Part shown: positions 32,925 to 42,474 of the stretch, one piece after another
Numbering within the stretch: position 1 is the first letter of the stretch
Layout: each line of letters opens with the position of its first letter
Assembly: GCF_041820985.1 (NCBI RefSeq)
Contig: NZ_JBGUAU010000009.1
Location: 130,758-194,757, forward strand
DNA: 64,000 nt
Direction: 5' to 3'
Source: Evansella sp041820985
Lineage (GTDB): Bacteria > Bacillota > Bacilli > Bacillales > Salisediminibacteriaceae
Program-made: the position numbers and the translations under genes
The notes under the pieces: generated by a model
Database searches by the model: none
What the model saw: only the letters and a program-made list of their open reading frames with translations
What the model was told of the DNA's origin: nothing

Positions 32925-34616
32925 TTACAAATCCGTTACCGCTCCTTTTGCCGCGGAGGAAACAAGTTTAGCGTATTTATTTAAGATACCTCTTTCATAT
33001 TTGAGAGGTGGTGCGGTCCAGGACTGTCTGCGCTCCTCTAGCTCATCCTCAGATAAATGAACTTTTAGCTCCTGCGTTTCGCTATCAATGGTAATCGTGT
33101 CTCCAGTTTGTAGTAACCCGATAGGACCACCCACTTGCGCTTCTGGAGAAATATGTCCAACTACTAAACCGTGTGTTCCACCAGAGAAACGACCGTCCGT
33201 GATGAGCCCTACCTTCTCACCTAGTCCTTTACCAACGATAATCGCAGTAATGGAAAGCATCTCGGACATCCCTGGTCCACCTTTAGGCCCAGAGTAACGA
33301 ATAACCACAATGTCTCCCGCTTCCACTTCGTTTTTCAAAACAGCTTCCGTAGCTTCTGTTTCGCTGTCGAAAACCTTAGCTGGTCCAGTCATTTTTCTCA
33401 CCTTTAAACCAGACATTTTCGCAACTGCTCCCTCTGGTGCCAAGTTTCCTCTTAACACATACAACGGACCAGATTCGCGAATCGGATTGTCTAGCGAGCG
33501 GATGATCTGTTGACCTTCTTTTAAAGGCTCCACTTCGGCCAAGTTTTCCGCTACCGTTTTCCCCGTAACCGTTATACAATCGCCATGAAGAAGACCCGCT
33601 TCAAGTAACAGTTTCATTACTCCAGAAACTCCGCCTACTTGATATAAATGCTCCATAACGTACTTCCCGCTCGGCTTCAAGTCAGCAAGATGAGGTACTT
33701 TCTCACGGATACGCTCAAAGTCATCTAGCGATAGATCCACGTCAACAGAATGTGCAATCGCCAATAAATGTAGGAAAGCATTCGTGGAACCACCTAAGGC
33801 CATGACCACTGTGATCGCATTTTCAAACGCTTTTTTCGTCATAATGTCCTTCGGATAAATATCCTTGCGCAGCAAATCAACAACCGCTTCCCCTGCTCGT
33901 CGGCAGTCCGCAAGCTTGTCCGACGATTCGCCTGGATTCGATGCACTTCCTGGCAAACTCATCCCCATCGCTTCAATTGCAGATGCCATCGTGTTCGCTG
34001 TGTACATCCCACCACATGAACCGGCCCCTGGACATGCGTGACATTCTATATCCTTGAACGTATCATCATCCATATTCCCTGCATTACGCTTACCTACCGC
34101 TTCGAAAACAGAAACGATGTCCAAGTCATTTCCTTCCTTCGATTTACCTGGAGAGATCGTTCCTCCGTATGTAAATACTGCCGGTACATTCAGGCGCCCA
34201 ATGGCGATCATACAGCCAGGCATGTTTTTATCACAGCCACCGATGGCGACCAGTCCATCTAAACGCTCCGCCCCCATTACCGTTTCGATGGAGTCCGCAA
34301 TTACTTCTCGACTCGGAAGCGAGTAACGCATTCCCTCGTGCCCCATAGCAATCCCGTCAGACACCGTAATTGTATTGAAAATCATAGGAGCTCCTCCATT
34401 TTCTCGAGCCCCAGCTTTCGCTTCAATCGCTAACTGATCAATATGCATATTACAAGGAGTAACCTCGCTCCACGTACTAGCAATTCCAATCATCGGCTTC
34501 TTAAAGTCTTCATCTGTAAAACCAGTTGCACGCAGCATCGCACGGTTCGGGGCACGATTCTCCCCTTCACTTATGTCAATACTCCGAATTCTAAGATCCT
34601 TCTCTTTTCCAGTCAT
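32925..34616 (-). CDS. ilvD: Dihydroxy-acid dehydratase
   Basis: 563 aa, full length. Fe-S cluster motifs GGCDKNMPGC and CHACPGAGSCGGMYTANTM, plus GLVVGHISPEA and the IlvD/Edd signature DGRFSGGTHG. It converts dihydroxy-isovalerate or dihydroxy-methylvalerate to the 2-keto acids of valine and isoleucine synthesis. Here it is monocistronic, away from other ilv-leu genes. Ribosome binding site GGAGATAGAAT. I saw no T-box leader in the 190 nt before it. Confidence 0.97.
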   Translation of the reverse strand: MTGKEKDLRIRSIDISEGENRAPNRAMLRATGFTDEDFKKPMIGIASTWSEVTPCNMHIDQLAIEAKAGARENGGAPMIFNTITVSDGIAMGHEGMRYSLPSREVIADSIETVMGAERLDGLVAIGGCDKNMPGCMIAIGRLNVPAVFTYGGTISPGKSKEGNDLDIVSVFEAVGKRNAGNMDDDTFKDIECHACPGAGSCGGMYTANTMASAIEAMGMSLPGSASNPGESSDKLADCRRAGEAVVDLLRKDIYPKDIMTKKAFENAITVVMALGGSTNAFLHLLAIAHSVDVDLSLDDFERIREKVPHLADLKPSGKYVMEHLYQVGGVSGVMKLLLEAGLLHGDCITVTGKTVAENLAEVEPLKEGQQIIRSLDNPIRESGPLYVLRGNLAPEGAVAKMSGLKVRKMTGPAKVFDSETEATEAVLKNEVEAGDIVVIRYSGPKGGPGMSEMLSITAIIVGKGLGEKVGLITDGRFSGGTHGLVVGHISPEAQVGGPIGLLQTGDTITIDSETQELKVHLSEDELEERRQSWTAPPLKYERGILNKYAKLVSSAAKGAVTDL

Positions 34617-34828
34617 ATTCTATCTCCATTCCCTTCTTAACTCAAAACTTATATTTACCTCTACTATACATGTATTCTCTAAAAATTCAAAAATCCTTCA
34701 ACAAATTAGCGAAAGTATCTTCTTAGGTATTTTTTACATGTACGACAATTCACATACATTACAAGACACAACACCCGAGAACTTGTATAATAACAGTATA
34801 CAAATTTCGTATGGGGAGCTATCACATT

Positions 34829-36658
34829 ATGTATCGTACTTTAGATGAATGTATTACTGATTTAGAAAAAAACGGTCATTTGATTCGCATAAAAGAAGAG
34901 GTGGATCCTCACTTAGAAATGGCAGCCATTCACTTAAAAGTGTTTGAAGCAGGAGGCCCTGCACTATTATTTGAAAACGTAAAAGGCTCCAAGTACCGAG
35001 CTGTTTCCAATCTTTTTGGCACAGTGGAACGAAGCAAATTCATGTTTCGAAAAAACTGGGCGTCCACAGAAAGTGTCATTGCGTTAAGAAACGATCCTAT
35101 AAAAGCATTAAAAAACCCATTCAAACATGTTGGCAACGGTTTTTCCGCAACAAAAGCACTTCCGAAGAAAACGAACGGCTTACCTGCTGACATGGAGGAA
35201 ATCAAAATATCCGATGTTCCATTGATTCACCACTGGCCAGACGACGGTGGCGCATTCGTGACTCTTCCGCAAGTATATTCGGAGGATCCGGACAAACCAG
35301 GAATCATGAATTCCAACCTGGGGATGTACCGCGTTCAATTGAGCGGGAACGATTATGAACTAAATAAAGAAGTAGGGCTACATTATCAAATTCACCGTGG
35401 AATCGGCGTTCACCAACATAAAGCAGTGAAACGCGGAGAGCCATTGAAAGTAAGTATTTTTATCGGTGGACCACCCGCACACACATTGTCTGCGGTTATG
35501 CCGCTACCCGAAGGCTTATCGGAAATGACTTTCGCTGGAATGCTGTCAGGACGTCGCTTCCGCTACAGCTATGTGGACGGATATTGCATCAGCAACGATG
35601 CAGACTTCGTTATCACTGGTGAAATCCATCCTGAGGAAACAAAGCCAGAAGGTCCATTCGGTGATCACTTAGGTTACTATAGCTTGACGCATGAATTTCC
35701 ATTAATGCGAGTGCATAAAGTCTACGCTAGGAAAAATGCTGTGTGGCCATTTACCGTCGTAGGTCGCCCTCCACAAGAGGACACTGCGTTTGGAGCACTC
35801 ATTCACGAGCTGACAGGTGGAGCAATTAAGCAAGAAATTCCTGGGGTAAAAGAAGTTCACGCCGTGGACGCTGCAGGAGTTCATCCGCTGTTATTCGCAA
35901 TCGGCAGCGAGCGCTACACACCGTACCAAAAGGTAAAGCAGCCACAAGAGCTTCTTACCATTGCAAATCGAATACTAGGAACAGGTCAATTAAGCTTAGC
36001 AAAGTACCTCTTCATTACTGCCGAAGAGGACAAGCCATTAACGACTCATAAAGAAGACGAGTTTTTACAATACATTTTGGAACGACTAGATTTGCACCGA
36101 GACATTCATTTCCAAACGAATACAACGATTGATACACTTGATTATTCCGGAACTGGATTAAATACAGGAAGTAAAGTGGTCATCGCAGCTATCGGAGACA
36201 AGAAGCGCGACCTGGACAAAGAGGTTCCTGAGGCGTTAAAAGGAATACAACAGTTTTCCAATCCAAAAATGGTCATGCCAGGAGTGGTGGCAATCCAAGG
36301 ACCCGCATTTGTGGACCACGAGTCAACAGAAAAAGATATGGAGTCGTTCGCAAAAGCAATCACTCAAAACGGTGATATTCCAGGCTGTCCAATGATCGTC
36401 GTCTGTGATGATAGCGAATTCCTGAGCAAAACGGTGAACAACTTCCTATGGACGACGTTTACGCGCAGCAACCCATCTCATGACATGTATGGAACGAACA
36501 GCTCCTACACACACAAGCACTGGGGCTGCGACAACATTATTATCGACGCACGAACGAAGACGCATCACGCACCACCGTTAATTCCAGACCCTACTGTTGC
36601 GAAAAACATCGACCGGTTGTTCTCAAAAGGTGGAAGCCTCGAGAAGTTAAAGGTCTGA
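34829..36658 (+). CDS. UbiD-family prenyl-FMN decarboxylase
   Basis: About 609 aa. UbiD features: VFEAGGPALLFENVKGSKY near the N-terminus, QIHRGIGVHQHKA, FIGGPPAHTLSAVMPLPEGL, and the EGPFGDHLGYYSLTHEFPL block that holds catalytic Glu/Asp residues near prFMN. The family (UbiD/Fdc/menaquinone-type) decarboxylates aromatic or alpha,beta-unsaturated acids. An ATG at 34811 lacks a site; ATG 34829 follows GGGGAGC with a 9-nt spacer. No ubiX partner lies nearby, so cofactor must come from elsewhere. The substrate is open. Confidence 0.9.
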   Translation: MYRTLDECITDLEKNGHLIRIKEEVDPHLEMAAIHLKVFEAGGPALLFENVKGSKYRAVSNLFGTVERSKFMFRKNWASTESVIALRNDPIKALKNPFKHVGNGFSATKALPKKTNGLPADMEEIKISDVPLIHHWPDDGGAFVTLPQVYSEDPDKPGIMNSNLGMYRVQLSGNDYELNKEVGLHYQIHRGIGVHQHKAVKRGEPLKVSIFIGGPPAHTLSAVMPLPEGLSEMTFAGMLSGRRFRYSYVDGYCISNDADFVITGEIHPEETKPEGPFGDHLGYYSLTHEFPLMRVHKVYARKNAVWPFTVVGRPPQEDTAFGALIHELTGGAIKQEIPGVKEVHAVDAAGVHPLLFAIGSERYTPYQKVKQPQELLTIANRILGTGQLSLAKYLFITAEEDKPLTTHKEDEFLQYILERLDLHRDIHFQTNTTIDTLDYSGTGLNTGSKVVIAAIGDKKRDLDKEVPEALKGIQQFSNPKMVMPGVVAIQGPAFVDHESTEKDMESFAKAITQNGDIPGCPMIVVCDDSEFLSKTVNNFLWTTFTRSNPSHDMYGTNSSYTHKHWGCDNIIIDARTKTHHAPPLIPDPTVAKNIDRLFSKGGSLEKLKV

Positions 36659-36714
36659 TAGAGACACCTGCACATAGAGATGAGCTTGCAACTTCATCTA
36701 TTGTTTTATGTTAA

Positions 36715-36750
36715 AACTGGCTGGGTTCAAATTGAACTCAGCTAGTTTTG
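36715..36750 (+). terminator. Terminator after ubiD-like gene
   Basis: Stem AACTGGCTGGGTTC/GAACTCAGCTAGTT (one mismatch, one G-T) followed by TTGTTTGG. Confidence 0.7.
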
Positions 36751-36860
36751 TTTGGGATGGAGTCTTCTTATTCACAGATAGCTTACTCTATGCTCGGCTT
36801 TACCTTTTTTAACAGAATTATTATTTTTCCAATGATACAATTTTATAAAGTGGTATTTTT

Positions 36861-36888
36861 TGAAACCTTTTTTCTTCGTTTCCGTCTA
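36861..36888 (+). promoter_or_regulatory. ECF-type promoter, TGAAAC-N16-CGTC
   Basis: TGAAAC at 36861-36866, a 16-nt spacer rich in T, and CGTC at 36883-36886. This is the canonical -35/-10 pair of the SigX/W/M group. It lies 32 nt before the sigma gene start, so autoregulation by the encoded sigma is very probable. Confidence 0.8.
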
Positions 36889-36917
36889 TACTGTACATTT
36901 TTTTAAAAGGGGGGAGT

Positions 36918-37451
36918 ATGTTGCATGAGTCCGTTTATGATGAAGTCAAAATAAAAGAATGGTATGAATTATATAGCAATCAAATATTCCGTTATATTTT
37001 TGTAATGATTAGAGATAGACAGCAAGCAAGAGATTTGATGCAGGAAACGTTCCTGAATGCATTTAAGCACATAAATGATTTCAGAGGAGATTCCAATCCT
37101 CGAACCTGGCTTTATCAAATTGCTCGTAATGTGACTATTGACTATCAACGTAAAAAAAGGCCTATTACCTATTTTATAACTACTTTTTCACCAGTAAAGT
37201 CCAATGAACCTACTCCACAAGAGATTCTAGAATTAGGAGAAGATATGGATTTGCTTTTTCAAGCACTTTCAAAGATGAAACCAATTTATCGAGAGGTTAT
37301 TATCTTGAGAAAACTGAAGGAGTTTTCCATAAAAGAAACCGCTGAAATATTAGGATGGAAGGAAAGTCGTGTAAAGACAATGCTTCACCGCGGCTTGAAT
37401 GAGTTAAGACAAGAGATGTTGAAAGGAGGTTATTCGAGTGAAAGAATTTGA
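36918..37451 (+). CDS. ECF RNA polymerase sigma factor, SigX-like
   Basis: 177 aa. Region 2 (YIFVMIRDRQQARDLMQETF, FRGDSNPRTWLYQIARNV) and region 4 with an HTH (IYREVIILRKLKEFSIKETA, LGWKESRVKTMLHRG). The mid-region linker is short and there is no C-terminal extra domain, so control depends on the following anti-sigma. The start ATG touches the GGGGGGAG site closely. Which B. subtilis ECF it equals is not certain; SigX or SigY-like is the best match by look. Confidence 0.9.
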   Translation: MLHESVYDEVKIKEWYELYSNQIFRYIFVMIRDRQQARDLMQETFLNAFKHINDFRGDSNPRTWLYQIARNVTIDYQRKKRPITYFITTFSPVKSNEPTPQEILELGEDMDLLFQALSKMKPIYREVIILRKLKEFSIKETAEILGWKESRVKTMLHRGLNELRQEMLKGGYSSERI

Positions 37452-38712
37452 TGAAAAAAAAGAGTTTGACCATCTGTTTCACAAGATCAATGATGTGAAT
37501 TTAACAAAGCAAGAACACTCGGAATCACTTCAGCATATTTTTTCAGAAATGAAGCAAGAGAAAAAACGTACTATGTTTCGTTTCAACTTTACTCGTGCAT
37601 TTGCAATTATTGGCACAACCATATTGCTCATTTCCTCTGTTTTGTTCTTAAATGAAGTACTAGAACAACAGACAAACTTCATTGGCAATAATGAGACAGA
37701 AGAGAATGACAGTACGAAAGAAGGTTTAATTAGCACACTAACCGACTACAAATTTAGAGAAATTGACTGGTTTAGTTCCGAGGAAGAGCTATTAAGTCAT
37801 GAGAATCTTGCCAAGGAGGATGCGATTATTTCTGCTGATGGATTAACGATTCAAAATCCTGATACAGTTACCTTTTCTGAGGTAGATAGTACATTTGAAA
37901 TCTTTTATGATTTCGATAGTGGAACGAATACATTCGTTGCAGGAAAATATATTGAAAGTTTTGAAGACGAAGAAGAATTTATCACTTCTGTTAGTAGGAT
38001 TAAAAATGCGATGATTGCTAAGTTTGGTGAGCCAATTATGGGAAATCCAGAAGACCTTGAGTCAGTTCCTGCTCCACGCGCTGGTTTGAAAGGAATTGAA
38101 TGGAGAAGTAACGAGGGAAGTTTGTTACGTTTACACATATCCAACAACGATGGATTTGTCGAAGGCGATCCTCCTTATTTAGTAATCATCCAATTAAGTG
38201 CACCTAGATCCTCCATTGATTCGTTGCTGCCAATTCGACCCGCTGATGAAAATATTTCCACGATTAGAACGGTGTTACAAGAGCAATTTACAGGCCCTGA
38301 TAAAAATATAGTGGAGTTATTAACCGCCGAAGAGAATATAACATCGATTGGCAGAGATAATGAAGATGACACAGAAGAACAAGACTCATCACCATATCTA
38401 GATGCTTATTTGGCAGAAAAATATAAACCATTTTTTACAGAAAGCGCTTATGACACGTATATTGCTACGCATGGAGTTGACTATCACTGGCTAGCTGATG
38501 TTAATGATTATACACTTATCGCTAGTGGGTTTGATATAAGTGAAACAATAGAAAACACTTATGATTTCACCGTTGACGTTATCTACAAAAAGAAGGGGAA
38601 TGAACATAAAAACGCCCTCGTTACTGGTCGTGCGAACATGAACGAGGATGGAAAAATATCTTTCATTCAATTTTTGGATGATGACGGTTTGTTAGAGGCA
38701 CTACAAAAATAG
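37438..38712 (+). CDS. Anti-sigma factor of the RsiX type (membrane-bound)
   Basis: 424 aa. A cytoplasmic N-terminal part of about 40 residues, one membrane segment (about 45-65, AFAIIGTTILLISSVLFL), then a large extracellular acidic domain. The start is GTG at 37438 behind AAAGGAGGT, and it overlaps the sigma gene by 14 nt, the standard coupling of ECF sigma/anti-sigma pairs. RsiX-like proteins hold their sigma at the membrane; release is triggered by envelope stress. The C-terminal 100 residues (ADVNDYTLIASGFDIS, DVIYKKKGNEHKNALVTG) may be a second sensor domain. Confidence 0.8.
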   Translation: MKEFDEKKEFDHLFHKINDVNLTKQEHSESLQHIFSEMKQEKKRTMFRFNFTRAFAIIGTTILLISSVLFLNEVLEQQTNFIGNNETEENDSTKEGLISTLTDYKFREIDWFSSEEELLSHENLAKEDAIISADGLTIQNPDTVTFSEVDSTFEIFYDFDSGTNTFVAGKYIESFEDEEEFITSVSRIKNAMIAKFGEPIMGNPEDLESVPAPRAGLKGIEWRSNEGSLLRLHISNNDGFVEGDPPYLVIIQLSAPRSSIDSLLPIRPADENISTIRTVLQEQFTGPDKNIVELLTAEENITSIGRDNEDDTEEQDSSPYLDAYLAEKYKPFFTESAYDTYIATHGVDYHWLADVNDYTLIASGFDISETIENTYDFTVDVIYKKKGNEHKNALVTGRANMNEDGKISFIQFLDDDGLLEALQK

Positions 38713-38717
38713 TTCAA

Positions 38718-38762
38718 AAGAACACATGAGATCTATCTTTCACTTTGATTTCATGTGTTTTC
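38718..38762 (+). terminator. Terminator of the sigma/anti-sigma operon
   Basis: Stem GAACACATGA/TCATGTGTT with a long loop, followed by TTCTTTGTT. Confidence 0.6.
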
Positions 38763-38843
38763 TTTGTTATAAGGAGTATACATCTGAAAAAGCAGTTTAA
38801 AAAAAACTAATAGGGAAAACTATTTACGGTACTTTCCCATCCT

Positions 38844-39227
38844 TCATTTTTTTATAAACTCATAGACTTCTTTCGTAGACTCAGCTGACAATGAATAAAC
38901 AGTATGGGTGTCTTTCCTATTCATTATTGTTCCAGACTCTTCCGCGATCCAAAGGAAAAAAGTGTCCGCCCCAATAGTGAAACGATATTGTGGATTATCC
39001 ATATTCACAATTCCTGCTTCCCTTTTGGAAGTGTCTACTGCTTTGGTGAAAATCTCTAATTCTTCCTCACTTTCCAACGCTATAACCGTGACATTTTCTG
39101 AGTCGGAATTACTTTCAGAAGACTCATTACTTCTTTCGTTTAGGTCATTCTCGTTTGTGTCATCTGCACACCCTACAAATAATAGTGTAAATCCAAGTGT
39201 AATAAATACGTATTGTAGTTTCTTCAT
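38844..39227 (-). CDS. Small lipoprotein
   Basis: About 127 aa from ATG 39227. Lipobox FVGC after a hydrophobic leader (KKLQYVFITLGFTLLF), a Ser/Glu/Asn/Asp-rich tether, and a compact C-terminal domain (EELEIFTKAVDTSKREAGI, YRFTIGADTFFLWIAEESG, TVYSLSAESTKEVYEFI). The pattern recalls small Bacillus lipoproteins such as YfjT-type or the DUF of YhfM-like proteins, not firmly. It is convergent with the anti-sigma gene and could be its regulon member, with no evidence from promoter sequence. Confidence 0.65.
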   Translation of the reverse strand: MKKLQYVFITLGFTLLFVGCADDTNENDLNERSNESSESNSDSENVTVIALESEEELEIFTKAVDTSKREAGIVNMDNPQYRFTIGADTFFLWIAEESGTIMNRKDTHTVYSLSAESTKEVYEFIKK

Positions 39228-39450
39228 ATAAACCACTCTTTCTTTTAGCGTTTTACTGAAAAAAATTTTTCCCCACTCATTTACTAGGTCATATATGAGA
39301 CGAAATTCACCTATGAAAAGTTTCGATTTGTTTTTGTTAACTATAAAAAATGTAATATCCTTTCCTATATAAAAAAACCGCTTGTCATCCTTACAACAAA
39401 CAATTTTTCCCTTCTATAATGATATCAAGTTCCTTTCAACTGAAAGTATC

Positions 39451-39984
39451 TTACTCTCCTGAAGGCTCGCAATATTTCTCACTCACCTTCGTGATCTCAT
39501 TGGATAAAGTAACAATGTGCTTAAAGTTCGTTTCAAAATCCTCAAAGGGAGTTTCTTTGTTTTTCTCAATAAAACGGTCGATTTGTTCTTTCACTTCCAA
39601 AATATAATCATCGATTTCATCGGCTCTATCTTGTCGTAACAAGATCGATATACTAGTAGTTTGACTAGGTGTGTCTAGATCAAGATCAACCTCTCCCGTG
39701 AGTAATTCTTGGTTTCGCATAAGTGAAACTGCGGAATCACGAATCATAGCCAACTGTGCTTCCATTCGTAACAGCAACATCTCTTCTCCAGTTTCCAAGT
39801 AATCGGAGATATCCCCTTCTGTATTCATAATGATTGGCTGCAACATGAGCCAATATAAACTATCCTGAGCAGCAGTTACTTCCCTTTCTTTTTCACCCAG
39901 TAAAAAATACATTATCCCATTACTTACAAGTAATAAAAGAATTATCCCTATGATTGCAATACGTTTCGTTCTTTTATTCTGCAT
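39451..39984 (-). CDS. Membrane-anchored protein of unknown function, 177 aa
   Basis: One N-terminal membrane segment (KRIAIIGIILLLLVSNGIMYFL), then an outside helical domain with acidic residues (DISDYLETGEEMLLLRMEAQ; EVKEQIDRFIEKNKETPFED). No motif recognised. It lies 21 nt upstream of nothing else on this strand and 213 nt above the small lipoprotein gene. Confidence 0.6.
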   Translation of the reverse strand: MQNKRTKRIAIIGIILLLLVSNGIMYFLLGEKEREVTAAQDSLYWLMLQPIIMNTEGDISDYLETGEEMLLLRMEAQLAMIRDSAVSLMRNQELLTGEVDLDLDTPSQTTSISILLRQDRADEIDDYILEVKEQIDRFIEKNKETPFEDFETNFKHIVTLSNEITKVSEKYCEPSGE

Positions 39985-40005
39985 TATTTCCTCCCTACGC
40001 CTACT

Positions 40006-40440
40006 TTATAAATTCAATTTAAAAACATAACTCACTTTATCGTACTCCATTTTCTCTTCGTAAAAACGATGGGCGTCCATTCGTTGAAGTCCAGAAGATA
40101 AGGCTACGCTCTCGTAGTTATTATCCTTTGCCCAAGTGTGAACATATGTAAGAAGCTTTTCACCGTAACCTTTTGAACGGCTATTGATATCCGTAACTAA
40201 ATCACATACCCAAACAAATCTACCGTAATAAAGTGTTGTCATTGGTTGAAAACCAGTTACAGCAACTATCTTCCCACTTTCCATTAAAGCAACCATTTTA
40301 TATCTATTTTTTGCTTGTGATTCCAATACTAAATCGAGGTATGTCTTCTCATCAAGATGAGAACGCAATTGCCTCATCACAGGAAATGCTTCCATGATCT
40401 CCTGTTCCGATTGAAGTTCCTTTATTGTTACTTGATCCAT
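40006..40440 (-). CDS. GNAT-family N-acetyltransferase
   Basis: About 144 aa. GNAT motif A in VWVCDLVTDINSRSKGYGEKLL (acetyl-CoA loop RSKGYG) and motif B in NNYESVALSSGLQRMDAHRFY. The start ATG 40440 has AGGAGAGG about 8 nt upstream; the longer frame to 40494 has none. The gene is directly followed (21 nt) by the 177-aa membrane protein, so co-transcription is likely. Substrate unknown. Confidence 0.85.
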   Translation of the reverse strand: MDQVTIKELQSEQEIMEAFPVMRQLRSHLDEKTYLDLVLESQAKNRYKMVALMESGKIVAVTGFQPMTTLYYGRFVWVCDLVTDINSRSKGYGEKLLTYVHTWAKDNNYESVALSSGLQRMDAHRFYEEKMEYDKVSYVFKLNL

Positions 40441-40561
40441 TCGTAACCTCTCCTTTTGGAAAACTAATGTGTTCATACCATCAACCAACAGCATTTTTCA
40501 GAGAATACTACCGTTATAAGGCTGTAAATCCTTTCGTATCTTCTCCTATCTTTCTTCCAAC

Positions 40562-41077
40562 TTATTCTATAATAAATATACTTTCATCTAAGGTGAAGTT
40601 TTGATATTGAGTTATTCCAAACTTCTGATAGGTGATTCTTATTGTACTGATATCATTTTCGGGATCTGTTCCATCAAATTCTATACGCAATACTAAGTTA
40701 AATTTGTCATCTACCTTATATCCGTTAACAGGCTCTAACTCTTCATCCAAACCTTCTGCAAGTATCGTTTCTTCTTTTAAACCGCCTATTTTTTCTGTTT
40801 CTGCAATAAAGGGATCAATACGAAATTCTTCATCGTCCTTTGCCAAAATCAAACCATCTCTTTTAATAAATTCTATTTTTTCTAATGTGGGACTACCTAT
40901 CCCCTTCCAAGAAAAGTTATATCCTAAATAAATAGGGGTTTGATCTTGAAAAAGCTCTACATCTGCTCTAGCATAACCGCCTAGTGTAAACTCACCCTCT
41001 TGACTAAGAAAACGAAACGTCCACCATACACTTAAAACGAATAAAAAGACAATCAATATAGCGAATACTTTCTTCAT
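40562..41077 (-). CDS. Putative exported/membrane-anchored protein
   Basis: About 171 aa from ATG 41077 (AAGGAGAA, spacer 7). A short N-terminal hydrophobic segment (VFAILIVFLFVLSVWWTFRF) then a beta-rich extracytoplasmic domain (QDQTPIYLGYNFSWKGIGSP, NLVLRIEFDGTDPENDISTI). No family recognised. It lies 40 nt after a 61-aa membrane protein gene, apparently in one transcript. Confidence 0.55.
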   Translation of the reverse strand: MKKVFAILIVFLFVLSVWWTFRFLSQEGEFTLGGYARADVELFQDQTPIYLGYNFSWKGIGSPTLEKIEFIKRDGLILAKDDEEFRIDPFIAETEKIGGLKEETILAEGLDEELEPVNGYKVDDKFNLVLRIEFDGTDPENDISTIRITYQKFGITQYQNFTLDESIFIIE

Positions 41078-41117
41078 TATTATTCTCCTTTTTACAGACC
41101 TCGAAAACAATAAAAAA

Positions 41118-41303
41118 CTACTTACCATTCCATTTCTTTAACTCTTCTAAGATAGCTTGTTGATTTTCTATTATTCTCGTATTATCTTCGTTTCCCTTTT
41201 TTAGCAATTCCTGAAGTTCTCTGTTTTTCTCACCAAGCTTTACATACGCTAACAATCCAAGTCCTAAAACAAGTAACAGAGCAACAATAACGTTGGTTAC
41301 CAT
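41118..41303 (-). CDS. Small membrane protein with coiled-coil tail, 61 aa
   Basis: TM segment (residues 4-23, NVIVALLLVLGLGLLAYVKL) followed by a charged helical tail (KNRELQELLKKG, QQAILEELKKW). Ribosome binding site GGAGGGGAAAA before ATG 41303. Layout resembles the other small membrane proteins of this region. Unknown function. Confidence 0.6.
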   Translation of the reverse strand: MVTNVIVALLLVLGLGLLAYVKLGEKNRELQELLKKGNEDNTRIIENQQAILEELKKWNGK

Positions 41304-41526
41304 TTTTCCCCTCCAATAAACACGATATAGATTTTTTTAGATAATATCATCTACACAATTTTAACATAATTACCCAGTGTTATATGCAATATTTTCCATA
41401 CACACTACAGTAAATGAGTTCCTATACTATAATTGCTACTGTTGTGGTGCTTACAGGAGGAAAGTTGGAGAAGACTGAAACTTTTTACATTGTAATAATG
41501 TCTTATAGTAAAAAGGGTGAATTGAA

Positions 41527-41850
41527 TTGAAAATTCAAATGGTTTTGTTATTATTTGTATTAATTTTTTTGGTAGGGTGCAGTGAAGAGGAGTTAGATGG
41601 CACTCCTCGTCTTACTGGTGAAATTGTAGAAATTGAAGCCAATGATAAGAAGATACTAGTTAAGTCCTCTTCCTCTGCAGACGAGTTATGGTTAACTGTT
41701 ACAGAGGATACTGAAATTGACTCGGAATCAGAAGAAGAGTTAGGTTTTAATAATCTAGAAGAAGGTACTAGCGTAGATATTTGGTTTTACGATAGCATCA
41801 TAGGAAATTATGGAGGAGAAATATCACATATCACAATTAGAAAAGAATAG
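41527..41850 (+). CDS. Small lipoprotein, DUF3221/YobA-like
   Basis: 107 aa. Lipobox LVGC (Cys about 18), then an OB-like beta domain: GTPRLTGEIVEIEANDKKIL, LWLTVTEDTEI, LEEGTSVDIWFYDSIIGNYG, ISHITI. The pattern (TGEIVEI ... V..GD.V.VW) is typical of DUF3221 lipoproteins. The start is TTG at 41527 with AAGGGTGAA upstream; an internal ATG at 41539 lacks a site. Confidence 0.7.
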   Translation: MKIQMVLLLFVLIFLVGCSEEELDGTPRLTGEIVEIEANDKKILVKSSSSADELWLTVTEDTEIDSESEEELGFNNLEEGTSVDIWFYDSIIGNYGGEISHITIRKE

Positions 41851-41934
41851 AAATTCAAAAACTCAACTTAAAAGTTAAGTTGAGCGCAATACGTACTTAT
41901 AAGAGAGTACCGAGAAAGAGAGGAGATAATTTTG

Positions 41935-42474
41935 ATGAACAATAATGAGAAAGAGATTTTATTGTTGAATAGCGACAAAAATTTCAAAATACTACTTGAA
42001 ATAATTGAATCAGTACCCAACAGAAAAAGAGGACTTTCTATTGAAACTCCAGAGAGAGATAAAAATTTTCGAGATGTTTTAATGCATCTTTATGAATGGC
42101 ATGCAATGCTTGAGAGATGGTATAGAGAGGGTATGGATGGAGATATTCCTTTTATGCCAGCACCTGGTTATAAGTGGAGTAGTATTAAACTCCTTAATAT
42201 GCGTATCTGGGAAAACTATCAAGATGTTACATTAAATCAAGCTATAAAAAAATTGAAGTTAAGTCATGAAAGAGTAATGGACTTAATTAGATTACATACC
42301 AATGAAGAAATCGTTACAAAGAAATATTATAAGTGGACAAAAACAAGTAACTTATCCAGTTATTTTACAGCTAACACATCTCATCATTACATTTGGGCTA
42401 TAAAAAAATGTGAAGTTATTGCTAAGGTTATAAAAGAAGCAGAAAATGAAAAGCTTGTGAAAAAATCTATTTAA
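41935..42474 (+). CDS. ClbS/DfsB-family four-helix bundle protein (DUF1706)
   Basis: About 179 aa. Matches the ClbS/DfsB pattern: RDKNFRDVLMHLYEWHAMLE, WYREG with MPAPGYKWSSIKLLNM, IWENYQDVTLNQAIKKLKLS and HHYIWAIKKC near the end. ClbS resists the genotoxin colibactin; most family members are uncharacterised DinB-like proteins. AGGAGA lies 8 nt before ATG 41935 (an overlapping TTG at 41932 is closer to the site). Confidence 0.85.
   Translation: MNNNEKEILLLNSDKNFKILLEIIESVPNRKRGLSIETPERDKNFRDVLMHLYEWHAMLERWYREGMDGDIPFMPAPGYKWSSIKLLNMRIWENYQDVTLNQAIKKLKLSHERVMDLIRLHTNEEIVTKKYYKWTKTSNLSSYFTANTSHHYIWAIKKCEVIAKVIKEAENEKLVKKSI

Noticed and set aside
34617..34828. T-box or other leader before ilvD or the UbiD-like gene.
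   Set aside because: No T-box sequence, stem I or terminator/antiterminator pair could be found in this 200-nt gap.
41132..41526. Possible toxin-antitoxin or defence module among the small genes at 38.8-42.5 kb.
   Set aside because: I see lipoproteins, an acetyltransferase and a ClbS/DfsB protein but no paired toxin/antitoxin, nuclease, helicase or integrase signature.
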